Notes under the pieces: model-generated
What the model was told of the DNA's origin: nothing
What the model saw: only the letters and a program-made list of their open reading frames with translations
Databases searched by the model: none
Position numbers and translations under genes: made by a program
Part shown: positions 36,598 to 44,909 of the stretch, in pieces
Position numbering within the stretch: position 1 is the stretch's first letter
Layout of the letters: the number at the start of each line of letters is the position of its first letter
Origin: Actinopolyspora lacussalsi subsp. righensis
GTDB lineage: Bacteria; Actinomycetota; Actinomycetes; Mycobacteriales; Pseudonocardiaceae
Direction of reading: 5' to 3'
DNA: 64,000 bases
NCBI RefSeq assembly: GCF_900116555.1
Contig: NZ_FPAT01000007.1
Coordinates: 223,847 to 287,846 of the forward strand

Positions 36598-38331
36598 TCA
36601 GGGGGTCGTTTCGTTCCCGATCTCGGATGGGGAATCGTTCGGCGGGATCGTGGGCTCCCTGGCGGATTCCGAATTCTTTTCCAGAAAGGGTTCGAGCAGG
36701 CCCGGCACGCAGCGTTCGGCGAATGCCAGTCCCTGCTCCGCTCCCGCGTCGGGAACGTAGTAACAGCCGTCCCCCGCCGCGGTGGTGGCGCCCACGGTGA
36801 GCAGACCGGTAAGTCGTTGCACCGGCGACTGGCTGATGCGCCACCCGATGATTCCCTCGCGCTGCAGCAGCACGGTGCGCTTGACTCCGGTGCCGTAGCG
36901 CGTGACGAGGTACTCGTCGCTGTGACCGTGTCCCAGATTGCGGTAGGCGTCCCAGGCGAAAGCGGCCGCCGGGAAACCCGCCAACAGCGGCACCGACCAA
37001 CTCCACCACGGGATCAACTCGGTGCGTGCCGCGGCCACCGCGAGCGCGACCGAGACCGCGACCACGGGAAGCAGTGCTCGTGTCAGTCGCCGCCGCAGCG
37101 CGGTACGCGGATGTGCACGCAGCGGACTCCCGCCCTCGAGCGAATCGGAGCGTTCCAGCACCCCTGCGGCGGTTCGCTCGGCGACCCCGCGCGGCGCGGG
37201 GGGAAGCAGCGCCTTGTTGTCCGATCGTCCCGACGTGGCGCCCTGCCCCAACCCGGTGGCCACGGCGGTGAGCCTGCTGCCACCGGCCCACCGCAGCAGC
37301 AGCGGCTCGGCCAGCTCCACCCCGCGCAGCCTGCGCCGTTCCAGCGAGACGGCGCGGGTCGTCAGCAGTCCCCGCCTCGTCCGGAGCGTGGTGTCGTTCT
37401 CCCTGGTGAGGCGGAAGCCCCACCACATCTCGACGGACAGTGCCAGCGCCCCCAGCAGGCCACCGAGCAGCACCGTCACCACGGCCGAGACGACCACCAA
37501 CCACACGGGGACGTGGCTCCACACCGACATCGCCTTGTCGGAGAACCAATCGGTCGCGGTGTCGGAGGCCCAGAGCGCGCGGAACACGTCGCTGAGGGTG
37601 CTCATCGCCGAGCCGACGGCGGCCCAGGTGACCAGCAGCAGTGAAGCGGTCAGGGTGCTGTAGAGGTACCAGCTCGGGCGCATCCGAGCCAGTTCCGCGC
37701 CGGTCTCCCCCTCGACGGTCCCGGGGCGGCCGGGGCCGAAGGGCTCGGTTCCGGATCCGCCGGTCCCGCTCCCGCTCGCCGGGCCGGTTCGGGGCCGCAG
37801 CAACAGCTCACGCAGCTGCTCCGCCCTGGCCGTGGGCAGCGCGTCCAGTTTGACGTCGCTGTCGCTTATGGACTGCCTGCCGGTGCCGATCTTGACCACC
37901 GAGATCCCCAGCATCCGGTGTACCACGGGTGCGGTCAGATCGACACTGCGAATGCGTTCGCGCGGGATGGAACTGAAACTCCGCGAGATGTTGCCCTGAC
38001 GCAGCTCGAACCGTTCGTCCGTGACCCGGAACCGGGTGAAGTACCAGTGCAGCCAGGATCCCAGCGTGGTGAGCAGGACGACGGTCAGCCAGACACCCGC
38101 CGTGCCCAACGCGCGCAAGGAGCTGTCGCGGGAAAGCGCCATCACCCCCACCACCGGAAACATCGGCGCGATGACCAGCACTGTCGAGGCGAGAATCGCT
38201 TTCGGATCGAGTCGTTGCCAGGCCTCGAACGAATCCGGTGCCCCCGGTCGGGTGCCGGTGGGGGATTCGCCACCGGGCTGCTCGTCACTGGGCTGCTCGG
38301 TAGCGGAGTATTCGGCGGATGGTTCACTCAA
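36598..38331 (-). CDS. Multi-spanning membrane protein with bacterial PH (bPH2) domains, YdbT-like
   Basis: This 577-residue protein has pairs of hydrophobic helices (around residues 47-95, 228-250 and 280-310, 425-460) alternating with three bacterial PH-like domains, each marked by segments such as FRVTDERFELRQGNISR and YLVTRYGTGVKRTVLLQREGI. The B. subtilis relatives YdbS and YdbT form a pair that affects antimicrobial resistance. The start is a TTG whose TTGA overlaps the stop of the upstream PH gene. A Gly/Ser/Pro-rich linker lies near residue 185. Molecular role unknown. Confidence 0.85.
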   Translation of the reverse strand: MSEPSAEYSATEQPSDEQPGGESPTGTRPGAPDSFEAWQRLDPKAILASTVLVIAPMFPVVGVMALSRDSSLRALGTAGVWLTVVLLTTLGSWLHWYFTRFRVTDERFELRQGNISRSFSSIPRERIRSVDLTAPVVHRMLGISVVKIGTGRQSISDSDVKLDALPTARAEQLRELLLRPRTGPASGSGTGGSGTEPFGPGRPGTVEGETGAELARMRPSWYLYSTLTASLLLVTWAAVGSAMSTLSDVFRALWASDTATDWFSDKAMSVWSHVPVWLVVVSAVVTVLLGGLLGALALSVEMWWGFRLTRENDTTLRTRRGLLTTRAVSLERRRLRGVELAEPLLLRWAGGSRLTAVATGLGQGATSGRSDNKALLPPAPRGVAERTAAGVLERSDSLEGGSPLRAHPRTALRRRLTRALLPVVAVSVALAVAAARTELIPWWSWSVPLLAGFPAAAFAWDAYRNLGHGHSDEYLVTRYGTGVKRTVLLQREGIIGWRISQSPVQRLTGLLTVGATTAAGDGCYYVPDAGAEQGLAFAERCVPGLLEPFLEKNSESAREPTIPPNDSPSEIGNETTP

Positions 38332-38840
38332 GTGGCATCACCCGGAGTGGCCTGCGTGGTTCTGGTGAGCCGCTCCGCGAGCTCCGCGGCCACGTCCCGC
38401 TCCAGTCCGTCGATGCTCAGCGGTCCAGCAGCGGACGCGGTGGTGACGGTGACGCTGGAGAGCCCGAGCGCGCGTTGCAGCGGTCCCCGTGCGGTGTCCA
38501 CGGTCTGGATCCGCGACATCGGGGCCACCCGCCATTCCCTGCTCACCCAGCCCGCGGCGGTGTACACGGCCGAATCGGTGGTTTCCCAGCGGTGCACGCG
38601 GTAGCGCCACCAGGGCATCACCGCGACGTAGCCGATCCCGAACACCCCGCACACGATCAGGGCGATCACCAACCACTCGCGGACCGCGGGCAGCCACCAG
38701 GCCGCTCCGCCGAGTGCCAGCAGGAGCACCGCCACTCGGGAGACGGCCTGGCAGCTCCACCAGAGCACGGCCCTGCGGGCGACCCGGTGTCGCGGTGGCC
38801 GCAGCCGCACACCGCCCTCGGTGCCGCCGACGTCGATCAT
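38328..38840 (-). CDS. Bacterial PH-domain membrane protein, YdbS-like
   Basis: This 170-residue protein has two adjacent hydrophobic helices (about residues 30-75) followed by one bPH2 domain with YRVHRWETTDSAVYTAAGWVSREWR. It starts at the ATG at 38840, with a perfect GGAGG upstream, and couples to the YdbT-like gene by a 4-base overlap. The two products very likely act together in the membrane. Confidence 0.85.
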   Translation of the reverse strand: MIDVGGTEGGVRLRPPRHRVARRAVLWWSCQAVSRVAVLLLALGGAAWWLPAVREWLVIALIVCGVFGIGYVAVMPWWRYRVHRWETTDSAVYTAAGWVSREWRVAPMSRIQTVDTARGPLQRALGLSSVTVTTASAAGPLSIDGLERDVAAELAERLTRTTQATPGDAT

Positions 38841-38974
38841 CGCCACCTCCGTGCAGCTTGTGGTCCCCCTCATTCTGGCAGGGGAGTTTCCCGCCGCGGT
38901 GGGGTGACCGTTCCGACACCGACACGGTGCTCGGAGCGAGACGTCTCGGTCGACATCGGCACACCCACGGCGAA

Positions 38975-40000
38975 TCAGCCGTTCGAGGTCGGTACGGACT
39001 CCAGGAACTCGGCGAGCTCGCGCACCGCCGAGGGGTTGCGCGGCCCCTCCACCAGAGCCGCGTAGGGCAGGTCGATGAACCGTTCCCGCCGCACTGCCTC
39101 CAGCTGGGAAAGCGCGGGATGACCGCGGAGGAAGTCGGTCTTGTCCCGTACGCTCTTGCTCCCGTAGTCGTTGATCAGGATCACGTCCGGATCGGCGCGC
39201 AGCACGGTTTCCCAGCTCACCGAGACCCAGCTGTCGTCGAGATCGGCGAAGACGTTCCTGCCGCCCGCCTTGTTGATGATCTGATCGGCCGCCCCGCCGT
39301 TACCGGAGGTGAAGGGCTCGCTCTGCCCCGAGTCGTAGAGGAACACCGTGGGACGCTCCTCCTCGGCCGAGTCGGGGCCTGCCCGCTCGATGGTGCTCTT
39401 GTACTCGGAGACGAGCTTCTCGGCCCGTTCCGGCACGCCGAACAGCTCGCCGAGGTTGCGGATGTCGGTGTAGAGCGCCTCCAGCGGAGGCATGATGCCC
39501 CGTTTGTCGGTGCCATCGACCCGGCAGGACTCGCTGAGCACGTAGGATTCGATCCCCTCGGACCTCAGCCGTTTCGGGGTGAGGCGTTCCGACTCGCCGA
39601 ATCCGTAGTTCCACCCGGCGAAGACCATGTCCGCGTCCGCCTTGCGGATCTGTTCCATCCCCATTTCCTCGGACAGGTGCGTGACCTGTTCGAACTGCTT
39701 TTTCCACGGGGAGCTCGCCGCGCCACGCCGCTGTCCGTCGGACAGGAAGTACCCGGCCATCCGGTCCTCCAACCCGAGCGCGAACATGATCTCGGTGATC
39801 GCGATGTCGTTGGTGACCACCCTCTCCGGCGGGGTTTCGTAAGTGTGCTCCCGCTCGCAGTTGGTCAGCGTCACCGGGAACCGTTCCGGCACGTCCCCGG
39901 AGGACTCCGATGCCACTTCCGCCCCGCAGCCGCCGAGCAGCAACGCGCTCGTGAACAGCAGCGCCGCACTCCGAACCGTCGACTTTCGGTACTTGCCCAT
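38975..40000 (-). CDS. btuF: Corrinoid ABC transporter substrate-binding lipoprotein (BtuF-like)
   Basis: This 341-residue lipoprotein (lipobox LLLGGC) belongs to the periplasmic-binding fold shared by siderophore and cobalamin receptors. RVVTNDIAITEIMFALGLEDRMAGY near residue 60 is the usual first lobe and the second lobe has DPDVILIND. Sequence alone would fit iron-siderophore or B12 binding; the cobalamin riboswitch 2 kb upstream on the same strand makes corrinoid uptake most likely. It follows btuD by 86 bases; that gap holds a 16-bp-period repeat of GGTCGAACCGGT (40028-40055). Confidence 0.85.
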   Translation of the reverse strand: MGKYRKSTVRSAALLFTSALLLGGCGAEVASESSGDVPERFPVTLTNCEREHTYETPPERVVTNDIAITEIMFALGLEDRMAGYFLSDGQRRGAASSPWKKQFEQVTHLSEEMGMEQIRKADADMVFAGWNYGFGESERLTPKRLRSEGIESYVLSESCRVDGTDKRGIMPPLEALYTDIRNLGELFGVPERAEKLVSEYKSTIERAGPDSAEEERPTVFLYDSGQSEPFTSGNGGAADQIINKAGGRNVFADLDDSWVSVSWETVLRADPDVILINDYGSKSVRDKTDFLRGHPALSQLEAVRRERFIDLPYAALVEGPRNPSAVRELAEFLESVPTSNG

Positions 40001-40027
40001 TCCTCGTGTCCCCTCGAATCGTTGTCG

Positions 40028-40055
40028 GGTCGAACCGGTTCCAGGTCGAACCGGT
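40028..40055. repeat. 16-bp-period direct repeat between btuD and btuF
   Basis: GGTCGAACCGGT occurs at 40028-40039 and 40044-40055, each centred on a partial AACCGGTT palindrome. It may form an RNA hairpin that adjusts btuF relative to btuD. Confidence 0.45.
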
Positions 40056-40086
40056 GTCGGGCCCGGTCTCTCGGGCTCGGTCGTCC

Positions 40087-40857
40087 TCAGGTGCCAGTGG
40101 TTTCGGCGGGCGCGAACAGCAGCTGCGGAACTCTCGTCTCCGGGTGTTCGACCACGTGCACCCGGACTCCGAAAACCGCGCCGACGGTTTCGGGGGTCAG
40201 TACTTCGCCGGGAGGCCCACCAGCCACGACACGTCCCCGTCGCAGCACGTGGACGTGGTCGCACCAGGCAGCCGCCAGGTTCAGGTCGTGCAGCGCCGTC
40301 AGTGTCGTGATGCCCAGCCGACGCACCAGCGAGAGCACCTCCAGCTGGTGGCGAATGTCGAGATGATTGGTGGGCTCGTCCAGCACCAGCAGTTCCGGCC
40401 GCTGAACCAGTGCCCGCGCGATGAGCACCCGCTGCTTCTCCCCGCCCGACAGCGAGAGGACGCCTCGCTCCGCCAGGTGCAGGCAGTCCACCGCGCGCAG
40501 CGCTTCGATCGGTCCGTAACCGTTCGGTTCCAGGGTGGACTCGCGGTGCGGGGTTCGCCCCATCTCGACGACCTCGGTGACGGTGAAGTCGAATTCGGAC
40601 CGCGACTCCTGGGTCAGCGCCGCGGTCAGTCGAGCGCTCTCGCGCAACGACATGGCGACCAGGTTCCGACCGCCGAGCCGGATGCTGCCCCGATCGGGGC
40701 GCAGCGTGCGGTAGACACAGCGCAGCGTGCTGGACTTGCCGCTGCCGTTGGGACCGACCAGGCCGACGAGCCCACCCGAGGGCACCCGCAGGTCCACGTC
40801 CTCTACGATCCGCTTACCAGCGGCGGAAACGGCCACCTCTCGCAGTTCCAGATCCAT
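40087..40857 (-). CDS. btuD: Corrinoid ABC transporter ATP-binding protein
   Basis: This FecE/BtuD-class ATPase of 256 residues has Walker A GPNGSGKSS (residues 35-43), Q-loop TQESRS, signature LSGGEKQ, Walker B LLVLDEPT and the H-loop His in TALHDLNLAA. The start ATG overlaps the btuC stop by one base (TGATG). It powers the importer formed with btuC and btuF and is under the same riboswitch. Confidence 0.93.
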   Translation of the reverse strand: MDLELREVAVSAAGKRIVEDVDLRVPSGGLVGLVGPNGSGKSSTLRCVYRTLRPDRGSIRLGGRNLVAMSLRESARLTAALTQESRSEFDFTVTEVVEMGRTPHRESTLEPNGYGPIEALRAVDCLHLAERGVLSLSGGEKQRVLIARALVQRPELLVLDEPTNHLDIRHQLEVLSLVRRLGITTLTALHDLNLAAAWCDHVHVLRRGRVVAGGPPGEVLTPETVGAVFGVRVHVVEHPETRVPQLLFAPAETTGT

Positions 40858-42011
40858 CAGCGGCCTCCCAACGTGGCGCCGCGGCGGCGCAACAACAGCA
40901 GGAAGCAGGGCACACCGATCGCCGCCGTGATCACACCGAGCGGCAGCTGCTCCGGAGCGGCGACGGTTCGTGCCAGCACATCGGTCCACACCAGGAACAC
41001 CGCGCCCGCCAACGGGGCCAGCGGCAGTACTCGCCGGTGGTCGGCGCCGACGAGCAGCCGGACCAGGTGCGGCAACATCAGGCCGACGAAGCCGACCGCG
41101 CCGCTGACCGCGACCAGTACACCGGTGACGGCAGCGGCGAGTACGAACAGCTCGCGGCGGAACTTCGCGGGATCGACTCCCAGCGTCGTGGCCGTCTCGT
41201 CACCCATCGCCAGTGCGTTGAGCCGGTTGCCGGAAAGCAGCAGGTAGCCGATTCCACAGCAGACGACCACTGCGGCCACGGGCAGCGAACGCCACGTAAC
41301 ACCGCCGAGGCTGCCCAACAGCCAGAACATCACGGACTTGGCCGCGTTGCCGTTCGGCGACTGGAAGATCAGCAGGGTGGTCACGGCGGAGAAGCCGTAG
41401 GACATCGCCGTGCCGGTCAGGATCAGCCGCAGCGGGGTCAACCCGTCCGCGGTACGGGCGATCAGGTACACCAGCGCCGTCGCTCCCAACGCACCGAGGA
41501 ACGCCGCGGTGGAAAGTGCGTACAGTCCGAGAGCCCCCAGGATTCCGTAGAGCGCGACGGCGCTGGCGCCCACCGAGGCACCCGAGGAGATACCGAGCAC
41601 GAACGGGTCCGCCAGCGCGTTGCGCACCATCGCCTGGGTCGCCACTCCGACGGTGCTCAGCCCGGCACCGACAACCGCGGCGAGCAGCACGCGGGGAAGC
41701 CGGACGTCCCAGATGATGTAGTAGAGCCCCGAGTCCTCGGCCGGGACGACTCCACCGCGCAGCGCCTGGTACAGCAGCTCGACGGTCTTGCCGAACGGGA
41801 TACCGGTCGGCCCCAGGGCCACGCCGCAGATCACCGAGACCAACAGTCCGGCACCGAACAGCGTGCAAAACAGCGGTAGCCGGGCTCGTCCGGGGCGGTT
41901 TTCCGACTTCGTCCGTTCGGATCCATCCTCGGGGAAGTTGTCGTCGGCACTGTCGTTCGGCCGTGTCGTCGAGTCCGAAGCGGCTCGCTCGACGGTGCTC
42001 GTGTCGTTCAT
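40857..42011 (-). CDS. btuC: Corrinoid ABC transporter permease (FecCD/BtuC family)
   Basis: This permease of about 384 residues has ten predicted helices and FecCD-family signatures: DVRLPRVLLAAVVGAGLSTVG, NALADPFVLGISSGASVGA, and GFVGLMLPHLVRLLVG toward the end. The N-terminal 50 residues are hydrophilic and vary. The ATG at 42011 lacks a clear ribosome site; a GTG at 42098 would add 29 residues and is a real alternative. It is the first gene after the cobalamin riboswitch. Confidence 0.88.
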   Translation of the reverse strand: MNDTSTVERAASDSTTRPNDSADDNFPEDGSERTKSENRPGRARLPLFCTLFGAGLLVSVICGVALGPTGIPFGKTVELLYQALRGGVVPAEDSGLYYIIWDVRLPRVLLAAVVGAGLSTVGVATQAMVRNALADPFVLGISSGASVGASAVALYGILGALGLYALSTAAFLGALGATALVYLIARTADGLTPLRLILTGTAMSYGFSAVTTLLIFQSPNGNAAKSVMFWLLGSLGGVTWRSLPVAAVVVCCGIGYLLLSGNRLNALAMGDETATTLGVDPAKFRRELFVLAAAVTGVLVAVSGAVGFVGLMLPHLVRLLVGADHRRVLPLAPLAGAVFLVWTDVLARTVAAPEQLPLGVITAAIGVPCFLLLLRRRGATLGGR

Positions 42012-42224
42012 CGCCGGTGCGCACCCGTCGGAACCGGTTCGCGGTTCCGTGACAGGGGAAGAGCGCGTGGTCGCATCGGAGGTGAAGCTTTGTCGCACAA
42101 CGGGAGGTGCCTTTCGTTCGCGGTCGAGGACCGCGCGGGGGCACCACGCGCACGGGGTCACCGCCTCGGGGCGGCTGTGCCGGTGCTCCCTCCCGCGATC
42201 CTCGACGGTCGTGGAGCTTCGCCC

Positions 42225-42380
42225 ACCGCGGCGCGTGCCGGGGGGCTCTCATCGGCAGCGACGGGTTCTCGGGCTTGCTCGAACGAGCTCACCGTTGCGG
42301 GTCAGCGCCGGATTCGCACCGGACTTCCCCCGACCACTGCCGGTTTCGTTGTCCGGACAATCCTCGGGGGATAGATCAGC
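42225..42380 (-). ncRNA. Cobalamin riboswitch
   Basis: On the minus strand the segment reads GGGGGAAGTCCGGTGCGAAT then CCGGCGCTGACCCGCAACGG, the conserved core of adenosylcobalamin aptamers (plus-strand 42291-42330). AGCCCGAGAACCCG follows as the B12-box region and pairs into the kissing-loop fold. It controls the btuCDF operon, normally repressing it when B12 is plentiful. I could not place the expression platform; sequestration of the btuC start is plausible. Confidence 0.92.
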
Positions 42381-42484
42381 TGTGTCCACGTGTTGTGTGA
42401 GTGCCCACAAACCGGGAAACGCTCCGGGAAGCGTCACCGGACCGGTCGCGGGCGGAAAAGAAGCACAGCGGAACCGCGGGAGAG

Positions 42485-42558
42485 TGAGGCCGGCGGGACT
42501 CGAACCCGCACTGGCTAGGACCTAAACCTAGTGCCTCTGCCAATTGGGCTACGGCCCC
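42485..42558 (-). tRNA. tRNA with UAG (Leu) anticodon and a short variable loop
   Basis: The 74-nt minus-strand cloverleaf has a 7 bp acceptor stem (GGGGCCG with CGGCCTC, one G-U), a D arm, an anticodon stem CTAGG/CCTAG with loop TTTAGGT (anticodon UAG), a 5-nt variable loop (CCAGT) and a perfect T arm GCGGG/CCCGC with TTCGAGT. CCA is not encoded. UAG reads leucine CUN codons, but tRNA-Leu normally has a long variable arm; here it is missing. It lies between the B12 operon and the DUF3618 gene. Confidence 0.85.
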
Positions 42559-42763
42559 TCACGAGTCAGGATACCGATCCACACCGCCACGTGACGGGCA
42601 GGTCCCGTCCGACCGTTCCGCGACACGGGCAGCTCCACCACCCGTTGGTGCTGTGGTGTGATCTACGGTGTGCACAGCCAGAGTGCCCGAGCCGGGAGTC
42701 CCGCTCCCCGGGCGCGCGTACGCTCACCCGATGCCGAGACCCCGGCGAGTACGAGGAGGACAG

Positions 42764-42985
42764 GTGGCCCGCGATCCCGACGCCATCCAGCGCGACATCG
42801 AAAAGGCTCGTGAGGCGCTCGCAGCTTCGCTGGACGAGCTGGAAACCAAGGCCAACCCCACTCGCGCCGTCGAGGTGGGCAAAGCCACCGTGCGGGAGAA
42901 ACTGGAGGACCCCCGGATCCGCTACGCGTTGATCGGTGCGGGCGCGCTGACGGCGGTTCTGGTGCTGCGCAAGTTGCTGCGCTGA
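42764..42985 (+). CDS. DUF3618 family protein
   Basis: This 73-residue protein has the DUF3618 helix (DPDAIQRDIEKAREALAASL) and a C-terminal hydrophobic segment (about residues 53-70), so it should be a small membrane-anchored protein. GTG at 42764 has GAGGAGGACAG upstream. Homologues commonly neighbour this tRNA and bcp in actinobacteria. Function unknown. Confidence 0.88.
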   Translation: MARDPDAIQRDIEKAREALAASLDELETKANPTRAVEVGKATVREKLEDPRIRYALIGAGALTAVLVLRKLLR

Positions 42986-42999
42986 AGCTCCCTGCCGAG

Positions 43000-43028
43000 G
43001 CAAGCCGGCCGCGGTCCGACCGGCTTGC
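43000..43028. terminator. Hairpin after the DUF3618 gene
   Basis: GCAAGCCGG (43000-43008) pairs with CCGGCTTGC (43020-43028) across 11 bases. It lies between convergent DUF3618 and TetR genes and probably ends both. Confidence 0.6.
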
Positions 43029-43114
43029 GGGCACGGCGGGACCGGCGGTTCGACGTCGCGAGGCGCCGGCCCACGCGCCGGTAGCCGAACGGGTGGCTCG
43101 TTCCGCGAGGAAGA

Positions 43115-43771
43115 CTAAGGACTCCGGTGCAGCAGTGGCAGCAGTGCCTCGCGCAACAGTCGATCCACGAAGGGCTGATCCAGTGGTTCCCCGGTCAGCA
43201 TCAACCGGTGGATCAACGCGGCCCCGGCGAGCTCCACCACGGTGTCCACCGGGGCGTGCTCGCTCGTCTCACCCCGTTCGACGCCGCGGTCGATGATGCT
43301 GCGCAGCACGTCGCGCTGCGGCAGCAGGAAGGAGTCCCGGAAGGCGGCGGCGAGCTCCGGCTCGTGCGGCAGCTCGCCGACGAGTGCCTGCGCGCCCTTG
43401 CCGACCGGGCCGCTGAGGAACTCCGCGAACGCGCTGAGGAACTCGCGCAGATCGCTTTCCATCGAGCCGTTGTCCGGTTGCGGAATGTTCCGTCGCGCCA
43501 GCTGGGTGCAGGTGTCGATGACCAGTTCGAGTTTGGACTCCCAGCGGCGGTAGATGGTGGCTTTGCCCGCCCGCGCCTGCGCTGCCACCGCGTCCATGGT
43601 CAACGCGCGGTAGCCGACCTCGGCCAGCACCTCGAGGGCGGCGTCGCGCAGCGCGGCGTCGCGGGTGGCGTCACGCGGTCTGCCCCGCGACGGGGTGGCT
43701 CCCGCGTCCTGGGCGCGGCTGCCACCCACGGGATGCTCGGCTTCCCAATCGTGGTCGATCGGTGTGTTCAC
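43115..43771 (-). CDS. TetR-family transcriptional regulator
   Basis: This 218-residue protein has a TetR N-terminal helix-turn-helix (about residues 40-85: LRDAALEVLAEVGYRALTMD then ARAGKATIYRRWESK) and a helical ligand-binding C-terminus. The first 35 residues are a disordered tail. The start is a GTG at 43771. A target operon is not obvious; the gene diverges from nothing, lying convergent with DUF3618. Confidence 0.9.
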   Translation of the reverse strand: MNTPIDHDWEAEHPVGGSRAQDAGATPSRGRPRDATRDAALRDAALEVLAEVGYRALTMDAVAAQARAGKATIYRRWESKLELVIDTCTQLARRNIPQPDNGSMESDLREFLSAFAEFLSGPVGKGAQALVGELPHEPELAAAFRDSFLLPQRDVLRSIIDRGVERGETSEHAPVDTVVELAGAALIHRLMLTGEPLDQPFVDRLLREALLPLLHRSP

Positions 43772-43881
43772 GGGCCGTCATCCTAGTAGTAGGGCTTCGC
43801 CGGCCCGGCTCGCCGCCGTGGTGCACCGAGAACACCGGCCGGGTGACACCGATGAGCCTCGTCCGGTCCGAGCCCGACCAT

Positions 43882-44202
43882 TCAGCCGGGATAGCCGCCG
43901 GGATGTTGCTGTGCCGCCGCGGCGGCCGCCTGCTGAGCGGCCGCACGGGTGGCCTCATCGGACAGTCCGTGCCGGGCCTGTAAGTAGGCGATGCTGAAGG
44001 CGAAACCGTCGCCGTCCAGTAAGTGGATGACCACGCGTCCGGCCGAATTGGGCGCCAGCTGCTCGATCAGCTGGTCCGCCTGGACCCTTGCCGCGATCAG
44101 TCCCGGCGCACGCGCGCTGCGCGATTCCCAGTCGGAAGAGACGTGCACCACCCAATCGTCCCCGTCGGGCAGGTAATTGGCTGTGATGTGCCCTTGAGCC
44201 AT
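43882..44202 (-). CDS. Conserved hypothetical protein
   Basis: The 106-residue protein begins MAQGHITANYLPDGDDWVV after a GGAGG ribosome site. It looks like a small alpha/beta fold with an Ala/Gln-rich C-terminal tail (AAQQAAAAAAQQHPGGYPG). No family that I recognise. It stands downstream of the nucleotidyltransferase gene and upstream of the TetR gene, both on the same strand. Confidence 0.6.
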   Translation of the reverse strand: MAQGHITANYLPDGDDWVVHVSSDWESRSARAPGLIAARVQADQLIEQLAPNSAGRVVIHLLDGDGFAFSIAYLQARHGLSDEATRAAAQQAAAAAAQQHPGGYPG

Positions 44203-44321
44203 GATGCCTCCGCGTCCAGCATGCTCAATCATCGCCGTGAACTCGCGCGTTCCGGCCGAAGGGCGGCCGCATTGGGCGTGGATCGGCACGGTCACTCACG
44301 CGTGGTCATTGACTCTACGGG

Positions 44322-44909
44322 TTATCCCCCGTTCAGGTCTTCCGGGCGGTCGATATCGAAAGCCTCGGCGACGTCCTCACAAGCCACGAGCGCTACTTCG
44401 CGGGATCGCAGATAGTCCCGCGCTCCCCGGTCTCCCCGAGCGGCGTCGCGTACTCCGTCCCAGTGCAGCCTGCCCAACAGCACCGGATGGCCGCGCTCGC
44501 CGCGGTAACTCGCGGCCGCGAGCGCGTCCGGAGCGGCGTATTCCGACACCCGCCGCGCAGCGAATTCGGTAATTCCCGGCATGTCCACCGGAAGAATGAG
44601 AGCGCTCGTCACATCGGAATAGTGCTCCGAATCGCGTAGTGTCGCCAGTCCCGTACGCAACGACGAGCCCATTCCGCCGCGCCAGTCCGGATTGGTCACC
44701 GGCACCGAGTCGGCGAGCTCGGCGGTTTCCGTGATCCGCTCGGCCGCGGCGCCGAGCACCACGAGCACCGGTTCGCACCCCGCCGCGCGCAGGACGGACA
44801 CGGCCCGCTCCACCAGCAGCGAGCCGTGATGGCGAACCAGCGCCTTGGGCATGCCGAACCTGCGGCCCTCGCCCGCCGCCAGCACCACGCCCGCCACCCG
44901 TTCAGGCAA
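44322..44909 (-). CDS. MocA-like nucleotidyltransferase (molybdenum cofactor)
   Basis: This 195-residue nucleotidyltransferase has LAAGEGRRFGMPKAL near residue 10, the NTP-binding motif, then NPDWRGGMGSSL, LPVDMPG and RGHPVLLGR, as in MocA/MobA proteins that add CMP or GMP to molybdopterin. It overlaps xdhC by 8 bases and is downstream of a molybdenum hydroxylase, so a role in making the cytosine-dinucleotide or a related cofactor form is likely. The TTG at 44909 or GTG at 44897 may be the start. Confidence 0.85.
   Translation of the reverse strand: MPERVAGVVLAAGEGRRFGMPKALVRHHGSLLVERAVSVLRAAGCEPVLVVLGAAAERITETAELADSVPVTNPDWRGGMGSSLRTGLATLRDSEHYSDVTSALILPVDMPGITEFAARRVSEYAAPDALAAASYRGERGHPVLLGRLHWDGVRDAARGDRGARDYLRSREVALVACEDVAEAFDIDRPEDLNGG

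Noticed and set aside
38975..42011. Iron-siderophore transporter reading for the FecBCD-like genes
   Set aside because: The upstream cobalamin riboswitch makes corrinoid uptake the better explanation.
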